Shown: positions 17,325 through 28,078 of the stretch, piece after piece | Numbering within the stretch: position 1 is the stretch's first letter | Layout: every line of letters begins with the position of its first letter | The notes under the pieces: generated by a model | Databases searched by the model: none | What the model saw: the letters and a program-made list of their open reading frames with translations, nothing else | Told to the model about the DNA's origin: nothing | DNA from: JAMIFN01 sp964544605 | Lineage (GTDB): Bacteria > Pseudomonadota > Gammaproteobacteria > Burkholderiales > Burkholderiaceae_C | Reading direction: 5' to 3' | Assembly: GCA_964544605.1 (NCBI GenBank) | Contig: CAZJBX010000007.1 | Location: 1 to 64,000, forward strand | DNA length: 64,000 bases | Made by a program: the position numbers and the translations under genes

Positions 17325-17391
17325 GGCCGCCAGCGCTTGCGATTAAAATGCCCGCCAAGAAAAACGCTAGAGAACCAGAGAGACAAAGCCC

Positions 17392-18969
<1,578 letters not shown>

Positions 18970-18998
18970 GCGCCTTTAATCGCATCAACACGCCACGC

Positions 18999-19027
18999 AA
19001 AAGCCCGCCAATTGGCGGGCTTTGTTT
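18999..19027. terminator. Bidirectional terminator between acyl-CoA ligase and phaC
   Basis: AAAGCCCGCC - AATT - GGCGGGCTTT forms a perfect 10-bp stem between two convergent genes, followed by TGTTTT on the + strand. It ends the acyl-CoA ligase transcript and, on the other strand, could end phaC (stop at 19062). Confidence 0.85.
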
Positions 19028-19061
19028 TGATGGGGCGCTTTTGTGGGCGGCGGGCTGGGTT

Positions 19062-20690
19062 TTAAATCTTCACCTTCACATAGCGGCCAGGGGCGGCTTC
19101 AATGGGGGCGTATTTGGCGCTGCCTTGCTGCTTGGGCGCAGGCACTTGTTTGCCCGCCAGCGGTTTGAGCCAAGCCATCCAATCCGTCCACCAACTGCCA
19201 GGCTGCTCCTTGGCTTTTTCTAGCCAAGTGCCGACTTCCTCGGGGTAGCGGCCATTGGCGGGGTTGGCCCCCACCCAGTGGCTGCGTTTATTGGCCGCAG
19301 CGGGGTTGATGACGCCGGCAATATGGCCCGATGCGCCGACCACAAAGCGGCGCTTGGCCTTTTTCAAAGTCTTGAGCGAGCGGTAAGCGCCTTCCAGCGG
19401 CACGATGTGGTCATCGCGTGAGGCGTAGTAATAGGTGGGCAGGTCGATTTGGCTGACATCAATTTTCTCGCCGCAAACGGTGAGGGCATTGGGCTGGCAC
19501 AGCTCGTTTTGCAAATAGGTGTGGCGCAAATACCATGTGTACATGGGGCCAGGCACATGGGTAGCGTCCACATTCCAGTAGAGCAAATCAAAGGGTGGCG
19601 GCGTATCGCCTTTGAGGTAGTTGCCCACCACATAGTTCCACACCAGCTCGTTGGGGCGCAAAAAGCTGAAAGTGGTGGACATGTCTTTGCCGCTGAGAAG
19701 GCCGCCTTGGGCCATTTGCATTTCGCGCAATTGCACCACGGCTTCATCCACAAAAATATCGAGCACACCAGTGGTGTGGAAGTCGATCAAAGTGGTGAGG
19801 AAGGTGACACTGGCTACGCGCTTGTCTTTGCGGGCCTGCAACACGGCCAGCGCATTGCTCAAAATCGTGCCGCCAATGCAAAAGCCCAAAGTATTGACCT
19901 GTTTGCTGGGGGCCAGCTCAGAGGTGATTTCAATGGCCTTGAGCACCACATCATTCACATAGTTTTCCCAAGTGGCGTGGCTGATATCGGCCTCAGGGTT
20001 GCGCCAGCTCACGATGAAGGTGCGGATGCCGTTTTCCACCGCATAGCGCACCAAAGAATTGTGCGCCTGCAAGTCCAAAATGTAGAACTTGTTGATGCAA
20101 GCGGGCACCATCAGCAAGGGCGTGGCCCCGACTTTGGGCGTGAGTGGGGCGTATTCAATCAGCTCAAAAAATTCATTGCGAAAGATGACCTGCCCGGGTG
20201 TGGTGGCCAAATTCACGCCGACCTCAAACTGGCTTTCATCGCTCATGGAGACATGGCCTTTTTGCATATCGCCCATGAGGTTTTGTATGCCGTGCAGCAG
20301 GCTCTCGCCCTTGGTGTCAATGGCTTTTTGCAGGGCCTCAGGGTTGGTGGCCAAAAAGTTGCTGGGGGCCACGGCCGCCAGCCATTGCTCAATGGCAAAA
20401 CGCACGCGCTCCAAGGTTTTGGCATCGCCTTGCAATTTGTCCGCCAGCGCCGTCATGGTTTTTGCTTGCAGCTCGTAGTGGGCCACTTGTATCGCGGCCA
20501 AGGGGTTTTTCTGCCAGCTCTCGTGTTTGAAGCGGCGGTCTTTGCTTTGCGCCTGCCAGCCGCAGAGCCAAATGTTCTGCATCTCTTGCAGGTATTGCAT
20601 CTGGATGGCCTGCAAATCCTCAGGCGGTAGGTGCAGGGCTTGGCCTGAGGCAGCTTGTGTCAGTTGCTCGAAAAAGCTTTTAAACGGCAT
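19062..20690 (-). CDS. phaC: Class I poly(3-hydroxyalkanoate) synthase
   Basis: 542 residues. PhaC polymerises 3-hydroxyacyl-CoA into polyester storage granules. The alpha/beta-hydrolase triad is visible: Cys271 in the lipase-like GFCIGG box, Asp427 in SRDDHIVP and His456 in GASGHIAGV, with spacing like Ralstonia PhaC. The N-terminal domain includes NPLAAIQVAHYELQAKTM and the middle has YILDLQAHNSLVRYAVE. ATG 20690 is chosen because an AAGGAGGAG ribosome site precedes it; the longer reading to 20714 starts inside that site. No phaA, phaB, phasin or phaR gene is adjacent, although phaCAB operons are common in this order. Confidence 0.93.
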   Translation of the reverse strand: MPFKSFFEQLTQAASGQALHLPPEDLQAIQMQYLQEMQNIWLCGWQAQSKDRRFKHESWQKNPLAAIQVAHYELQAKTMTALADKLQGDAKTLERVRFAIEQWLAAVAPSNFLATNPEALQKAIDTKGESLLHGIQNLMGDMQKGHVSMSDESQFEVGVNLATTPGQVIFRNEFFELIEYAPLTPKVGATPLLMVPACINKFYILDLQAHNSLVRYAVENGIRTFIVSWRNPEADISHATWENYVNDVVLKAIEITSELAPSKQVNTLGFCIGGTILSNALAVLQARKDKRVASVTFLTTLIDFHTTGVLDIFVDEAVVQLREMQMAQGGLLSGKDMSTTFSFLRPNELVWNYVVGNYLKGDTPPPFDLLYWNVDATHVPGPMYTWYLRHTYLQNELCQPNALTVCGEKIDVSQIDLPTYYYASRDDHIVPLEGAYRSLKTLKKAKRRFVVGASGHIAGVINPAAANKRSHWVGANPANGRYPEEVGTWLEKAKEQPGSWWTDWMAWLKPLAGKQVPAPKQQGSAKYAPIEAAPGRYVKVKI

Positions 20691-20772
20691 ATGTCTCTCC
20701 TCCTTCTTATGCATGGCTATATTCTGCTACGCTTGGCGGCTTAAAAACGCCTGCCTCCATTCTATTTGCCTT

Positions 20773-22110
20773 ATGACAACTGCCCCATCTTCGCCTCAGC
20801 ACATTGCCATTGTGGGTGGCGGCTGGGCCGGCTGTGCGGCGGCCCTGCGTTTGGCCCAACGCGGCCAGCGCGTGAGCCTGTTTGACGCTGCGCCCATGCT
20901 GGGCGGGCGGGCCCGCTGCCTAGAGACCCAAAGCGCAGATTGGCGGCTGGACAATGGCCAGCACATTGCCATTGGCGCTTATGCCGATAGCTTGGCGCTG
21001 GTGCGTGATTTGGGTATCAGCGAAGCGGCGGCCTTTTTGCGCCAGCCCTTCAATTTGCGCAACCATTTGGGGCAGGGCATCCGTTTTCCCAATTGGCCTG
21101 CGCCGCTGAATGCCTTGGCTGGCATATGGCGCGCCCAAGGCTGGAGCTGGGGCGAGCGCTTGGCTTTGCTGCGCTGGGCCGCCCTGTGGCAGTGGCGCGG
21201 CTTTGCTTGCGATGCCCGGCTCACGCTGGCGCAAATTTGCGATGGCTTGCCTGCCAAAGTCATGCAGCAGTTCATTGCGCCGCTTTGCCTCTCGGCTTTG
21301 AATACGCCTGTGGCCGAGGCCAGCGCTCAGGTGTTTTTGCGCGTGCTGCGCGATGCCATGTTTTTGCTGCCCAAAGGGGCTGATTTTTTGCTGCCTCGGC
21401 AAGATTTGGGCGCTGTTTTTCCGCAGGCCGTGGGCCGCTTTGTGCAGGCCCAAGGTGGGCAGGTGCACACGGCCCAGCGCGTGCTGGCTTTGCAGCCTGC
21501 GGCGGGCGGCTGGCGCTTGCACGCCAGCGGGCAGGCCGAGCCGAATGGCCAAGTGTTTGACCAAGTGATTGTGGCCACGGGCGCTTGGGTGGCGGCGGAT
21601 TTGATTGCGCCGCTGGGCCGCCCCGAGCACGCCGCTTGGCTGCAGGCCGTGCAGGGCTTAGAGCACCGCGCCATTGCCACGGTGTATGCCAGCAGCCCCC
21701 AGCCCTTGCCTGCGCCCATGCTGGCCTTGGCCGATGGGCCAGATGCGCCAGCGCAATTTGTGTTTGACCGCAGCCAATTGCTGGCTGAGGGGGCCAAGCG
21801 GGGCGGGCAGCATTTGCTGGCCTTTGTCATCAGTGTGTGTGAGCTGGACAAAGCCGCGCTGGAGCAGGCCGTGCTGCGCCAAGGCCAAGCCCAGTTGGGC
21901 CTGCCACTGCAAGCGGTGCAAACGGTGGTGGAAAAGCGCGCCACCATTGCGGCCACGCCTGCGGCCTTTGCCGCCAAAGCGCATTTGCAGGCTGATTTGG
22001 GCGGCGGCCTGTGGGCCATAGGTGATTATTTGCATCCTGTTTACCCCTCTACTTTGGAAGGCGCGGTGCAAACCGCTTTGGCCTTGCTGGAATATGAAGC
22101 CTTCAAATAA
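20773..22110 (+). CDS. hpnE: Hydroxysqualene dehydroxylase-like flavoprotein HpnE
   Basis: 445-residue FAD-dependent amine-oxidase-fold protein of the HpnE/phytoene-desaturase group. The dinucleotide motif IVGGGWAGCAAALRLAQRG is at about 13-31, then LGGRARCLE, DNGQHIAIGAY, and a C-terminal FAD closing block GDYLHPVYPSTLEGAVQTA. HpnE reduces hydroxysqualene to squalene after HpnC and HpnD; neither partner nor a squalene-hopene cyclase is nearby, so the hopanoid role is assigned by family only and another desaturase or oxidoreductase role is possible. The start ATG 20773 directly precedes the family motif; it is divergent from phaC. The end overlaps rsmD by 17 bases. Confidence 0.8.
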   Translation: MTTAPSSPQHIAIVGGGWAGCAAALRLAQRGQRVSLFDAAPMLGGRARCLETQSADWRLDNGQHIAIGAYADSLALVRDLGISEAAAFLRQPFNLRNHLGQGIRFPNWPAPLNALAGIWRAQGWSWGERLALLRWAALWQWRGFACDARLTLAQICDGLPAKVMQQFIAPLCLSALNTPVAEASAQVFLRVLRDAMFLLPKGADFLLPRQDLGAVFPQAVGRFVQAQGGQVHTAQRVLALQPAAGGWRLHASGQAEPNGQVFDQVIVATGAWVAADLIAPLGRPEHAAWLQAVQGLEHRAIATVYASSPQPLPAPMLALADGPDAPAQFVFDRSQLLAEGAKRGGQHLLAFVISVCELDKAALEQAVLRQGQAQLGLPLQAVQTVVEKRATIAATPAAFAAKAHLQADLGGGLWAIGDYLHPVYPSTLEGAVQTALALLEYEAFK

Positions 22111-22735
22111 ACCCCGCCCCAGCCCCAAGCCTAGCAAGCGGCCCGCGCCGGGCCAGCTTCGCATTGTGGGCGGGCAGTTCAAGCGCACGCCGCTGCCGAT
22201 TGCCACCGTAGATGGCCTGCGGCCCACGCCTGAGCGCCTACGAGAGACCCTGTTCAACTGGCTGGGTGCCGATTTAAGCGGCTGGCGCTGCCTCGATGTG
22301 TTTGCGGGCACGGGCGCTTTGGGCTTTGAGGCCGCATCGCGCGGCGCAGCCTGGGTGCTACTGAATGAGCTGAACCCGCAAGCCCACGCTCAATTGCAAA
22401 AAAATGCGGCCCTGCTGCAAAGCCGCCAAGGGGCTGAGGGTTTGCGCTTGCAAGTGCAGCGCCAAGATGCTTTGGCTTGGCTGCAAAAACCGCCTCTTGA
22501 CGCGGCGCAAACGGGCGCGGATGTGGTGTTTTTAGACCCGCCCTTTGCCCAAAGCCATTTGTACGAGGCCAGCTTGGGGCTTTTGCGGCCTTGGCTGCGG
22601 CCCCATGCCTTTGTGTATTTAGAGGCCGATGCCGCTTGGCCTGCCGAGCGCTTGGCTGGGCTGGGCTGGCAACTGCTCAAGCACAGCCGCGCGGGGGCCG
22701 TGCATGGGCATTTGTTGCAGGTGCTTGAAGGCTAG
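22094..22735 (+). CDS. rsmD: 16S rRNA (guanine(966)-N2)-methyltransferase
   Basis: 213 residues. RsmD methylates G966 of 16S rRNA in the assembled small subunit. Class I methyltransferase blocks: LRIVGGQFKRTPLP, RPTPERLRETLFNWL, SAM site LDVFAGTGALGFEAASRGA and catalytic FLDPPF. The Pro/Lys-rich first 24 residues are variable. The ATG at 22094 lies inside the end of hpnE (17-base overlap), indicating coupled translation. The stop is followed by palindromic repeats. Confidence 0.93.
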   Translation: MKPSNKPRPSPKPSKRPAPGQLRIVGGQFKRTPLPIATVDGLRPTPERLRETLFNWLGADLSGWRCLDVFAGTGALGFEAASRGAAWVLLNELNPQAHAQLQKNAALLQSRQGAEGLRLQVQRQDALAWLQKPPLDAAQTGADVVFLDPPFAQSHLYEASLGLLRPWLRPHAFVYLEADAAWPAERLAGLGWQLLKHSRAGAVHGHLLQVLEG

Positions 22736-22740
22736 CGAAG

Positions 22741-22840
22741 AAAACGGCGCGGAGCGTCTGGAGGAGCTTGAAAGCGGCGCAGAGCGCCGCACGCCAAAGT
22801 TGCACTGCAAAGCTGAAAGCGGCGCAGAGCGCCGCACTCC
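22741..22840. repeat. Family D palindromes, two tandem copies
   Basis: Two copies of AAAGCGGCGC-AGA-GCGCCGCAC (22771-22795 and 22816-22840), 45 bases apart, plus a decayed third near 22741. Each folds as a GCGGCGC/GCGCCGC stem with an AGA loop. They lie between convergent rsmD and the metallopeptidase gene, where a stem-loop could act as a transcript end. The same element recurs at 61382-61406, and as half sites at 35208 and 35258. Confidence 0.8.
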
Positions 22841-22847
22841 AAAGTGC

Positions 22848-23711
22848 TTAAACGCTGGGCGCAGAGAAGGTGTCGCACTGCGCCATGCTGCCTGACTCAT
22901 AGCCGCGTTTGAACCAGCGCACGCGCTGGGCGCTGCTGCCGTGGGTGAAGCTATCGGGCACGGCATAGCCTTGCGCTTTCTTTTGCAGGGCATCGTCGCC
23001 AATTTGCGCGGCGGCGTTGAGGCCGCTTTCAATATCGCCCGCTTGCAAAATGCCACGATCGACCTGTGCATGGTGGGCCCACACGCCCGCATAGCAATCG
23101 GCTTGCAGCTCCAGGCGCACAGAAATCTGGTTGTATTCGCGCTCGGGCAAGCGGCGGCGCAGCGCATCCACCTTGTCGGTCGTGCCTTGCAGCTTTTGCA
23201 CATGGTGGCCCACCTCATGGGCAATCACATAGGCTTTGGCAAAGTCGCCGGGCGAATTCAGGCGCTTTTCCAGGGTTTGGAAGAAGTCGAAATCCAAATA
23301 CATCTTGTGGTCGCCAGGGCAGTAAAACGGCCCCATCGCCGCCTGCCCTGTGCCGCAGGCTGTGGGCGTGGCGCCAGCGTAAAGCACCATGGTGGGCTCT
23401 TGGTAACGCGCCCCATGTTGATTGAAGATTTTTTGCCACACATCCTCGGTATCGGCCACCACGGTGCGCACGAAAGCGGTTTGGCGGTCTTGCGTGGCGG
23501 CATTGGGCACTTGGCCCTGTGTTTGGCCTTGGCCCATGCCGCCTTGCACGCCGCTGATGACTTGAATCGCTGTTTGCGGATTCACGCCTAGCACATAGGA
23601 GGCAATCAGGCCCAGCACAATCGTGCCAATGCCGATGCCGCCTGCTTTGGCCATGCCTGAGCCACGGCGGTCTTCAATGTGATTGGATTGGCGGTTGCCT
23701 TCCCATTTCAT
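22848..23711 (-). CDS. YpfJ-type neutral zinc metallopeptidase
   Basis: 287 residues. Starts MKWEGNRQSNHIEDRRG, the fixed family opening, then a single membrane helix (about 27-45: IGIGTIVLGLIASYVLG) and a Gly/Gln linker. The peptidase domain has FYCPGDHKMYLDFDFFQ, the zinc site HEVGHHVQ, and the downstream ELQADCYAG with the third ligand. It would be anchored in the inner membrane facing the periplasm. Substrates of the family (PF04228) are unknown. Its 3' end abuts the family D palindromes. The gap to alaS (23712-23846) holds the divergent promoters. Confidence 0.9.
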   Translation of the reverse strand: MKWEGNRQSNHIEDRRGSGMAKAGGIGIGTIVLGLIASYVLGVNPQTAIQVISGVQGGMGQGQTQGQVPNAATQDRQTAFVRTVVADTEDVWQKIFNQHGARYQEPTMVLYAGATPTACGTGQAAMGPFYCPGDHKMYLDFDFFQTLEKRLNSPGDFAKAYVIAHEVGHHVQKLQGTTDKVDALRRRLPEREYNQISVRLELQADCYAGVWAHHAQVDRGILQAGDIESGLNAAAQIGDDALQKKAQGYAVPDSFTHGSSAQRVRWFKRGYESGSMAQCDTFSAPSV

Positions 23712-23846
23712 GGGCCTACTCCCTTGGGGTTGATGCAGTCAAAGATGGCGCATTGTAAGAAAAAGGCCGAAAGACTGTGCGCCCTGTGCCGCAAAAGCAA
23801 GGCCGCCCCAGCAAAAGCAAAAGGCTTTGGCGGATAATTGCACCTT

Positions 23847-26765
23847 ATGAGTAAAAAAACCTTCTCCGTAGCTGAAATCCGCCAAACCTTTCTCGACTTT
23901 TTTGCCCAAAAAGGGCATACGGTGGTCGAGTCCAGCCCCTTGGTTCCCATGAATGACCCCACGCTGATGTTCACCAACAGCGGCATGGTGCAATTCAAAG
24001 ATGTGTTTTTGGGCACAGACAAACGCCCCTACAGCCGCGCCACCAGCGTGCAAACCTGCCTGCGTGCGGGCGGCAAGCACAACGACCTTGAAAATGTGGG
24101 CTACACGGCCCGCCACCACACTTTTTTTGAAATGCTGGGCAACTGGAGCTTTGGCGACTATTTCAAACGCGAGAGCATTGAATGGGGCTGGGAGCTGCTG
24201 ACACAGGTTTACGGCCTGCCCGCTGAAAAGCTCACCGCCACGGTGTATCAAGAGGACGACGAAGCCTATGACATCTGGCTCAATGTGATTGGCCTGCCGC
24301 CTGAGCGCATCATCCGCATTGGCGACAACAAAGGCGGGCGCTACAAGAGCGACAACTTCTGGATGATGGCCGACACCGGCCCCTGCGGGCCCAGCTCAGA
24401 GATTTTTTACGACCACGGCGCGCACATTGCCGGCGGCCCCCCTGGCAGCCCCGATGAAGACGGCGACCGCTTCATTGAAATCTGGAACCATGTTTTCATG
24501 CAGTTTGAAATGCACGAGGACGGCCGCCTCACGCCGCTGCCCGCGCCCTGCGTGGACACGGGCATGGGCGTGGAGCGCCTTGCCGCCATCTTGCAGCATG
24601 TGCACAGCAATTACGAAATCGACCTATTTGAGCGTCTGATTCAAGCCGCCGCCAAAGAAACGGGCTGCAAAGACCTGAACAACCCTTCGCTCAAAGTGAT
24701 TGCCGATCACATTCGCGCCACCGCTTTTTTGGTCGCCGATGGCGTGCTGCCCGGCAGCGAAGGCCGTGGCTATGTGCAGCGCCGCATCATCCGCCGCGCC
24801 ATCCGCCACGGCTACAAACTGGGGCAGAGCAAACCCTTTTTCCACAAACTCGTGCCCGTGCTGGTGGAGCTCATGGGCGAAGCCTACCCGCGCTTGAAAA
24901 ACCAAGCCGAGGCGATTGCGGCGGCGCTCAAGGCTGAGGAAGAACGTTTTTTTGAAACCTTGGCTACGGGCATGGAAATTTTGGATGTCGCAACTGTTGA
25001 TGAGCGACTGTTGTGCGAAGCCTATCAGCGGATCGCCGAAGTTCCAGCCCCCGTTTATCGAGTGACAGACAACCCGACTGATACGGTAAATCCAGAGCTA
25101 GATGCTTGGGTTCTTGGCCGCGCGGGCAACGAATTTGCTCAATTAGTACCTTTATTGGGTGATTTCCCACAAAACTTAAAAGAAGTGAAAAAAGGTTTGC
25201 CTGTTATCGCGCTTGCTTGCTCAGAGACTCCTGCCAAAGTGCTGACATTAGCGCAGCAAGATAAGAGAGTAAGCAAAGTTGAAATGATTGCTTCAAATTG
25301 GAAAGTACTGGCTGGCGAAGTCGCCTTCAAACTGCACGACACCTACGGCTTCCCGCTCGATTTGACCCAAGATGTGTGCCGCGAACGCGGCGTGACGGTG
25401 GACGAAGCAGGCTTTGACGCGGCCATGCAGCAGCAAAAAGACATGGCCCGCGCCGCTGGCAAGTTCAAAATGGACAAAGCTTTGGTTTACGAAGGGCAGG
25501 GCAATGCCTTTAGCGGCTACACCGAACTGAGCGAAGCGGCGCAAGTGCTGGCCCTCTACGCCAATGGCGAGCCGGTGCAAAGCCTGCAAGCAGGGCAAGC
25601 GGGCGTGGTGGTGCTCGATACCACGCCGTTTTATGCCGAAAGCGGTGGCCAAGTGGGCGACCAAGGCCAGTTGCAAGCCGATGGTGGCCTGTTTGCCGTG
25701 GCCGATACGCAAAAAATCAAGGCCGATGTCTTTGCCCACCACGGCCAGCTTGAAAGTGGCCGCCTGAGCGTGGGTGATCGCGTGCAAGCGCAGGTGAATA
25801 CCGCCTTGCGTGCCGCCACAGTCCGCAACCACAGCGCCACCCACATCATGCACAAAGCCCTGCGCGAAGTGCTGGGCAGCCATGTGCAGCAAAAAGGCAG
25901 CTTGGTGAACGCCGAGCGCACGCGTTTTGACTTCACCCACCCCCAGCCGGTGACGGCGGCGCAAATGGCCGAGATTGAGGCCCAAGTGAATGCCGAGATT
26001 TTGGCCAACACCGACACCCAAGCCCGTGAAATGGCGCTGGATGAGGCCAAAGCCACGGGCGCGGTGATGCTGTTTGGCGAGAAATACGGCGACAGCGTGC
26101 GCGTGCTCAATATCGGCACTTCTGCCGAGCTGTGCGGCGGCACGCATGTGGGCCGCACGGGCGATATTGGCCTCTTCAAAATCGTCAGCGAAGGCGGCGT
26201 GGCCTCAGGCGTGCGCCGCATTGAGGCCGTCACTGGCGAACACGCCTTGCACTATTTGCAAGGGCTGGAGCAAACCGTGGGCCAAGTGGCTGAGCAATTG
26301 AAGGCCGCGCCCAGCGAGATTGGCCAGCGCATTGCCCAATTGCAGCAACAGGGCCGTGAGCTGGAAAAAGAAATTGCCGCACTCAAGGGCAAGCTGGCGG
26401 CCAGCCAAGGTGATGAGCTGCTGGGCCAAGCGCAAGACATTGCGGGCGTGAAGGTGCTGGCCGCGCAGTTGCAAGGCGCCGATGCCGCAACTTTACGCAG
26501 CACGATGGACAAGCTGAAAGACAAGCTGAAAACCGCCGCCATTGTGCTGGCCGCCGTAGATGGCGACAAAGTGCAGTTGGCCGCTGGCGTGAGCAAAGAT
26601 GTGATGGGCCGCGTGAAAGCCGGCGAGCTGGTGAATTTTGTGGCGGCCCAAGTGGGCGGCAAAGGCGGCGGCAAGCCCGATATGGCCATGGCCGGCGGCA
26701 CGCAACCCGCGCAACTGCTCGCTGCGCTGCAAAGCGTGGCCGATTGGGTGGCGAGCAAGCTTTAA
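23847..26765 (+). CDS. alaS: Alanine-tRNA ligase with a ~105-residue internal insert
   Basis: 972 residues, against about 875 in typical bacterial AlaRS. The normal parts are all present: class II catalytic core (RQTFLDFFAQKGH, VPMNDPTLMFTNSGMVQFKD, GPCGPSSEIFYDHG, VDTGMGVERLAAIL), the tRNA-recognition region, editing domain (RNHSATHIMHKALREVLG, CGGTHVGRTGDIG) and C-Ala domain. After GMEILD (residue 380) come about 105 extra residues (381-485; bases 24987-25301) before the expected KVL.GEVAFKLHDTYGFPLDLT. The insert is about 47% GC by hand count, while flanking 60-base blocks are 63-67%, and it uses TTA and AGA codons rare in neighbours. The frame stays open, so the enzyme should be made. The ATG at 23847 is the family start. 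Confidence 0.93.
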   Translation: MSKKTFSVAEIRQTFLDFFAQKGHTVVESSPLVPMNDPTLMFTNSGMVQFKDVFLGTDKRPYSRATSVQTCLRAGGKHNDLENVGYTARHHTFFEMLGNWSFGDYFKRESIEWGWELLTQVYGLPAEKLTATVYQEDDEAYDIWLNVIGLPPERIIRIGDNKGGRYKSDNFWMMADTGPCGPSSEIFYDHGAHIAGGPPGSPDEDGDRFIEIWNHVFMQFEMHEDGRLTPLPAPCVDTGMGVERLAAILQHVHSNYEIDLFERLIQAAAKETGCKDLNNPSLKVIADHIRATAFLVADGVLPGSEGRGYVQRRIIRRAIRHGYKLGQSKPFFHKLVPVLVELMGEAYPRLKNQAEAIAAALKAEEERFFETLATGMEILDVATVDERLLCEAYQRIAEVPAPVYRVTDNPTDTVNPELDAWVLGRAGNEFAQLVPLLGDFPQNLKEVKKGLPVIALACSETPAKVLTLAQQDKRVSKVEMIASNWKVLAGEVAFKLHDTYGFPLDLTQDVCRERGVTVDEAGFDAAMQQQKDMARAAGKFKMDKALVYEGQGNAFSGYTELSEAAQVLALYANGEPVQSLQAGQAGVVVLDTTPFYAESGGQVGDQGQLQADGGLFAVADTQKIKADVFAHHGQLESGRLSVGDRVQAQVNTALRAATVRNHSATHIMHKALREVLGSHVQQKGSLVNAERTRFDFTHPQPVTAAQMAEIEAQVNAEILANTDTQAREMALDEAKATGAVMLFGEKYGDSVRVLNIGTSAELCGGTHVGRTGDIGLFKIVSEGGVASGVRRIEAVTGEHALHYLQGLEQTVGQVAEQLKAAPSEIGQRIAQLQQQGRELEKEIAALKGKLAASQGDELLGQAQDIAGVKVLAAQLQGADAATLRSTMDKLKDKLKTAAIVLAAVDGDKVQLAAGVSKDVMGRVKAGELVNFVAAQVGGKGGGKPDMAMAGGTQPAQLLAALQSVADWVASKL
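24987..25301 (+). other. Foreign-looking in-frame insert inside alaS
   Basis: 315 bases, 105 codons, lying where other AlaRS have a linker of roughly ten residues. Hand counts: 149 of 315 bases are G or C; two of its 60-base blocks reach only 32% (25141-25200) and 38% (25261-25320). It has four TTA leucine codons, one AGA and several GTA, unlike the CTG/TTG/CGC style around it. The peptide contains NPELDAWVLGRAGNEFAQLV and LPVIALACSETPAKVLTLAQ; I recognise no domain. There are no intein splice residues, no terminal inverted repeats and no target duplication that I can see. Confidence 0.75.
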
Positions 26766-26812
26766 GCCGCCCTGCGGCCACCCCCGCCTGAATTGAACTT
26801 GAAAAGCAGAAT

Positions 26813-28066
26813 ATGAACGACGACAAAAGCCCCATCGCCATCAGCCGCCCCCACAGCCGTGCCAATTTGCAGGCCAAAGTGAGCTGGGGGCCGCGCACGG
26901 TGCTGGTGGGCGGCGGCGCGCCCGTAGTGGTGCAATCCATGACCAATACCGACACCGTGGATGTGATTGGCACGGCCATTCAGGTCAAAGAGCTGGCACA
27001 AGCGGGCAGTGAGCTGGTGCGCATCACCGTGAACACGATTGAGGCGGCCCAAGCCGTGCCCGCCATCCGCGAGCAGCTCGACCGCATGGGCATTGATGCG
27101 CCTTTGGTCGGCGACTTCCACTACAACGGCCACCGCCTGCTGACCGAAGTGCCCGAATGTGCCCAGGCCCTGAGTAAATACCGCATTAACCCCGGCAATG
27201 TGGGCAAGGGCGAGAAGAAGGACAAGCAATTCGCGCAAATGATTGAGGTGGCGCTCAAATATGACAAACCCGTGCGCATCGGCGTGAACTGGGGCAGCAT
27301 GGACAGCGAACTCATGGCCGAGCTGATGGATGAGAACGGCCGCCGTGCCCAGCCTTGGGATGCCAAACAAGTGATGTATGAGGCACTCATGAGCAGCGCC
27401 CTGCAATCGTCGGCCTTGGCCGAGAGCTTGGGCATGAGCCGCAATCAAATCATCCTCAGTTGCAAAGTCTCAGGCGTGCAAGACCTGATTGCCGTGTACC
27501 GTGGCTTGGCGCAGCGCTGCGACAACCCCCTGCATTTGGGCCTGACGGAAGCGGGTATGGGGGCCAAAGGCACGGTGGCCTCAGCAGCGGCCTTGGCCGT
27601 GCTACTGCAAGAGGGCATAGGCGACACCATTCGCGTTTCTCTTACGCCGCAGCCGGGCGAGGCCCGCACGCAAGAGGTGGTGGTGGCGACCGAGATTTTG
27701 CAATCGATGGGCCTGCGCATGTTTGTGCCATCGGTGACCGCCTGCCCCGGCTGTGGCCGCACTACCAGCACCACTTTCCAAACCTTGGCCAAAGAGATTG
27801 ACGACTTTTTGCGCGGCCAAATGCCAGTGTGGAAAAACAAATACCCTGGCGTGGAAAACCTCAAAGTGGCCGTCATGGGCTGCATTGTGAATGGGCCTGG
27901 CGAGAGCAAGCACGCCGATATCGGCATCAGTCTGCCTGGCACGGGGGAAGCGCCTGCTGCGCCCGTCTTTATCGATGGCGAAAAAGCCATGACCTTGCGC
28001 GGTGAGGGCATTGCCCAAGAATTTCATCGCATTGTGGAAGACTATATTGAAAAAAGGTTCGGTTAA
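26813..28066 (+). CDS. ispG: 4-hydroxy-3-methylbut-2-enyl-diphosphate synthase (IspG)
   Basis: 417 residues. IspG is the [4Fe-4S] enzyme that makes HMBPP, the penultimate step of the MEP isoprenoid pathway. Cluster ligands are visible in CPGCGRTTSTTFQ and MGCIVNGPGESKHADIGISLPG; the TIM-barrel part has VVVQSMTNTDT, VDVIGTAIQVKELAQAGSEL and NPGNVG. It follows alaS by 47 bases on the same strand. In many betaproteobacteria ispG is followed by hisS; here rpmE2 follows and hisS is 23 kb away. Confidence 0.95.
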   Translation: MNDDKSPIAISRPHSRANLQAKVSWGPRTVLVGGGAPVVVQSMTNTDTVDVIGTAIQVKELAQAGSELVRITVNTIEAAQAVPAIREQLDRMGIDAPLVGDFHYNGHRLLTEVPECAQALSKYRINPGNVGKGEKKDKQFAQMIEVALKYDKPVRIGVNWGSMDSELMAELMDENGRRAQPWDAKQVMYEALMSSALQSSALAESLGMSRNQIILSCKVSGVQDLIAVYRGLAQRCDNPLHLGLTEAGMGAKGTVASAAALAVLLQEGIGDTIRVSLTPQPGEARTQEVVVATEILQSMGLRMFVPSVTACPGCGRTTSTTFQTLAKEIDDFLRGQMPVWKNKYPGVENLKVAVMGCIVNGPGESKHADIGISLPGTGEAPAAPVFIDGEKAMTLRGEGIAQEFHRIVEDYIEKRFG

Positions 28067-28078
28067 TGCCTGAGTCAT

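Noticed and set aside
24987..25301. Intein in alaS
   Set aside because: The insert lacks a Cys/Ser/Thr at its first position, a terminal His-Asn pair and intein blocks, and it is too short. It also lies outside the active-site motifs favoured by inteins.
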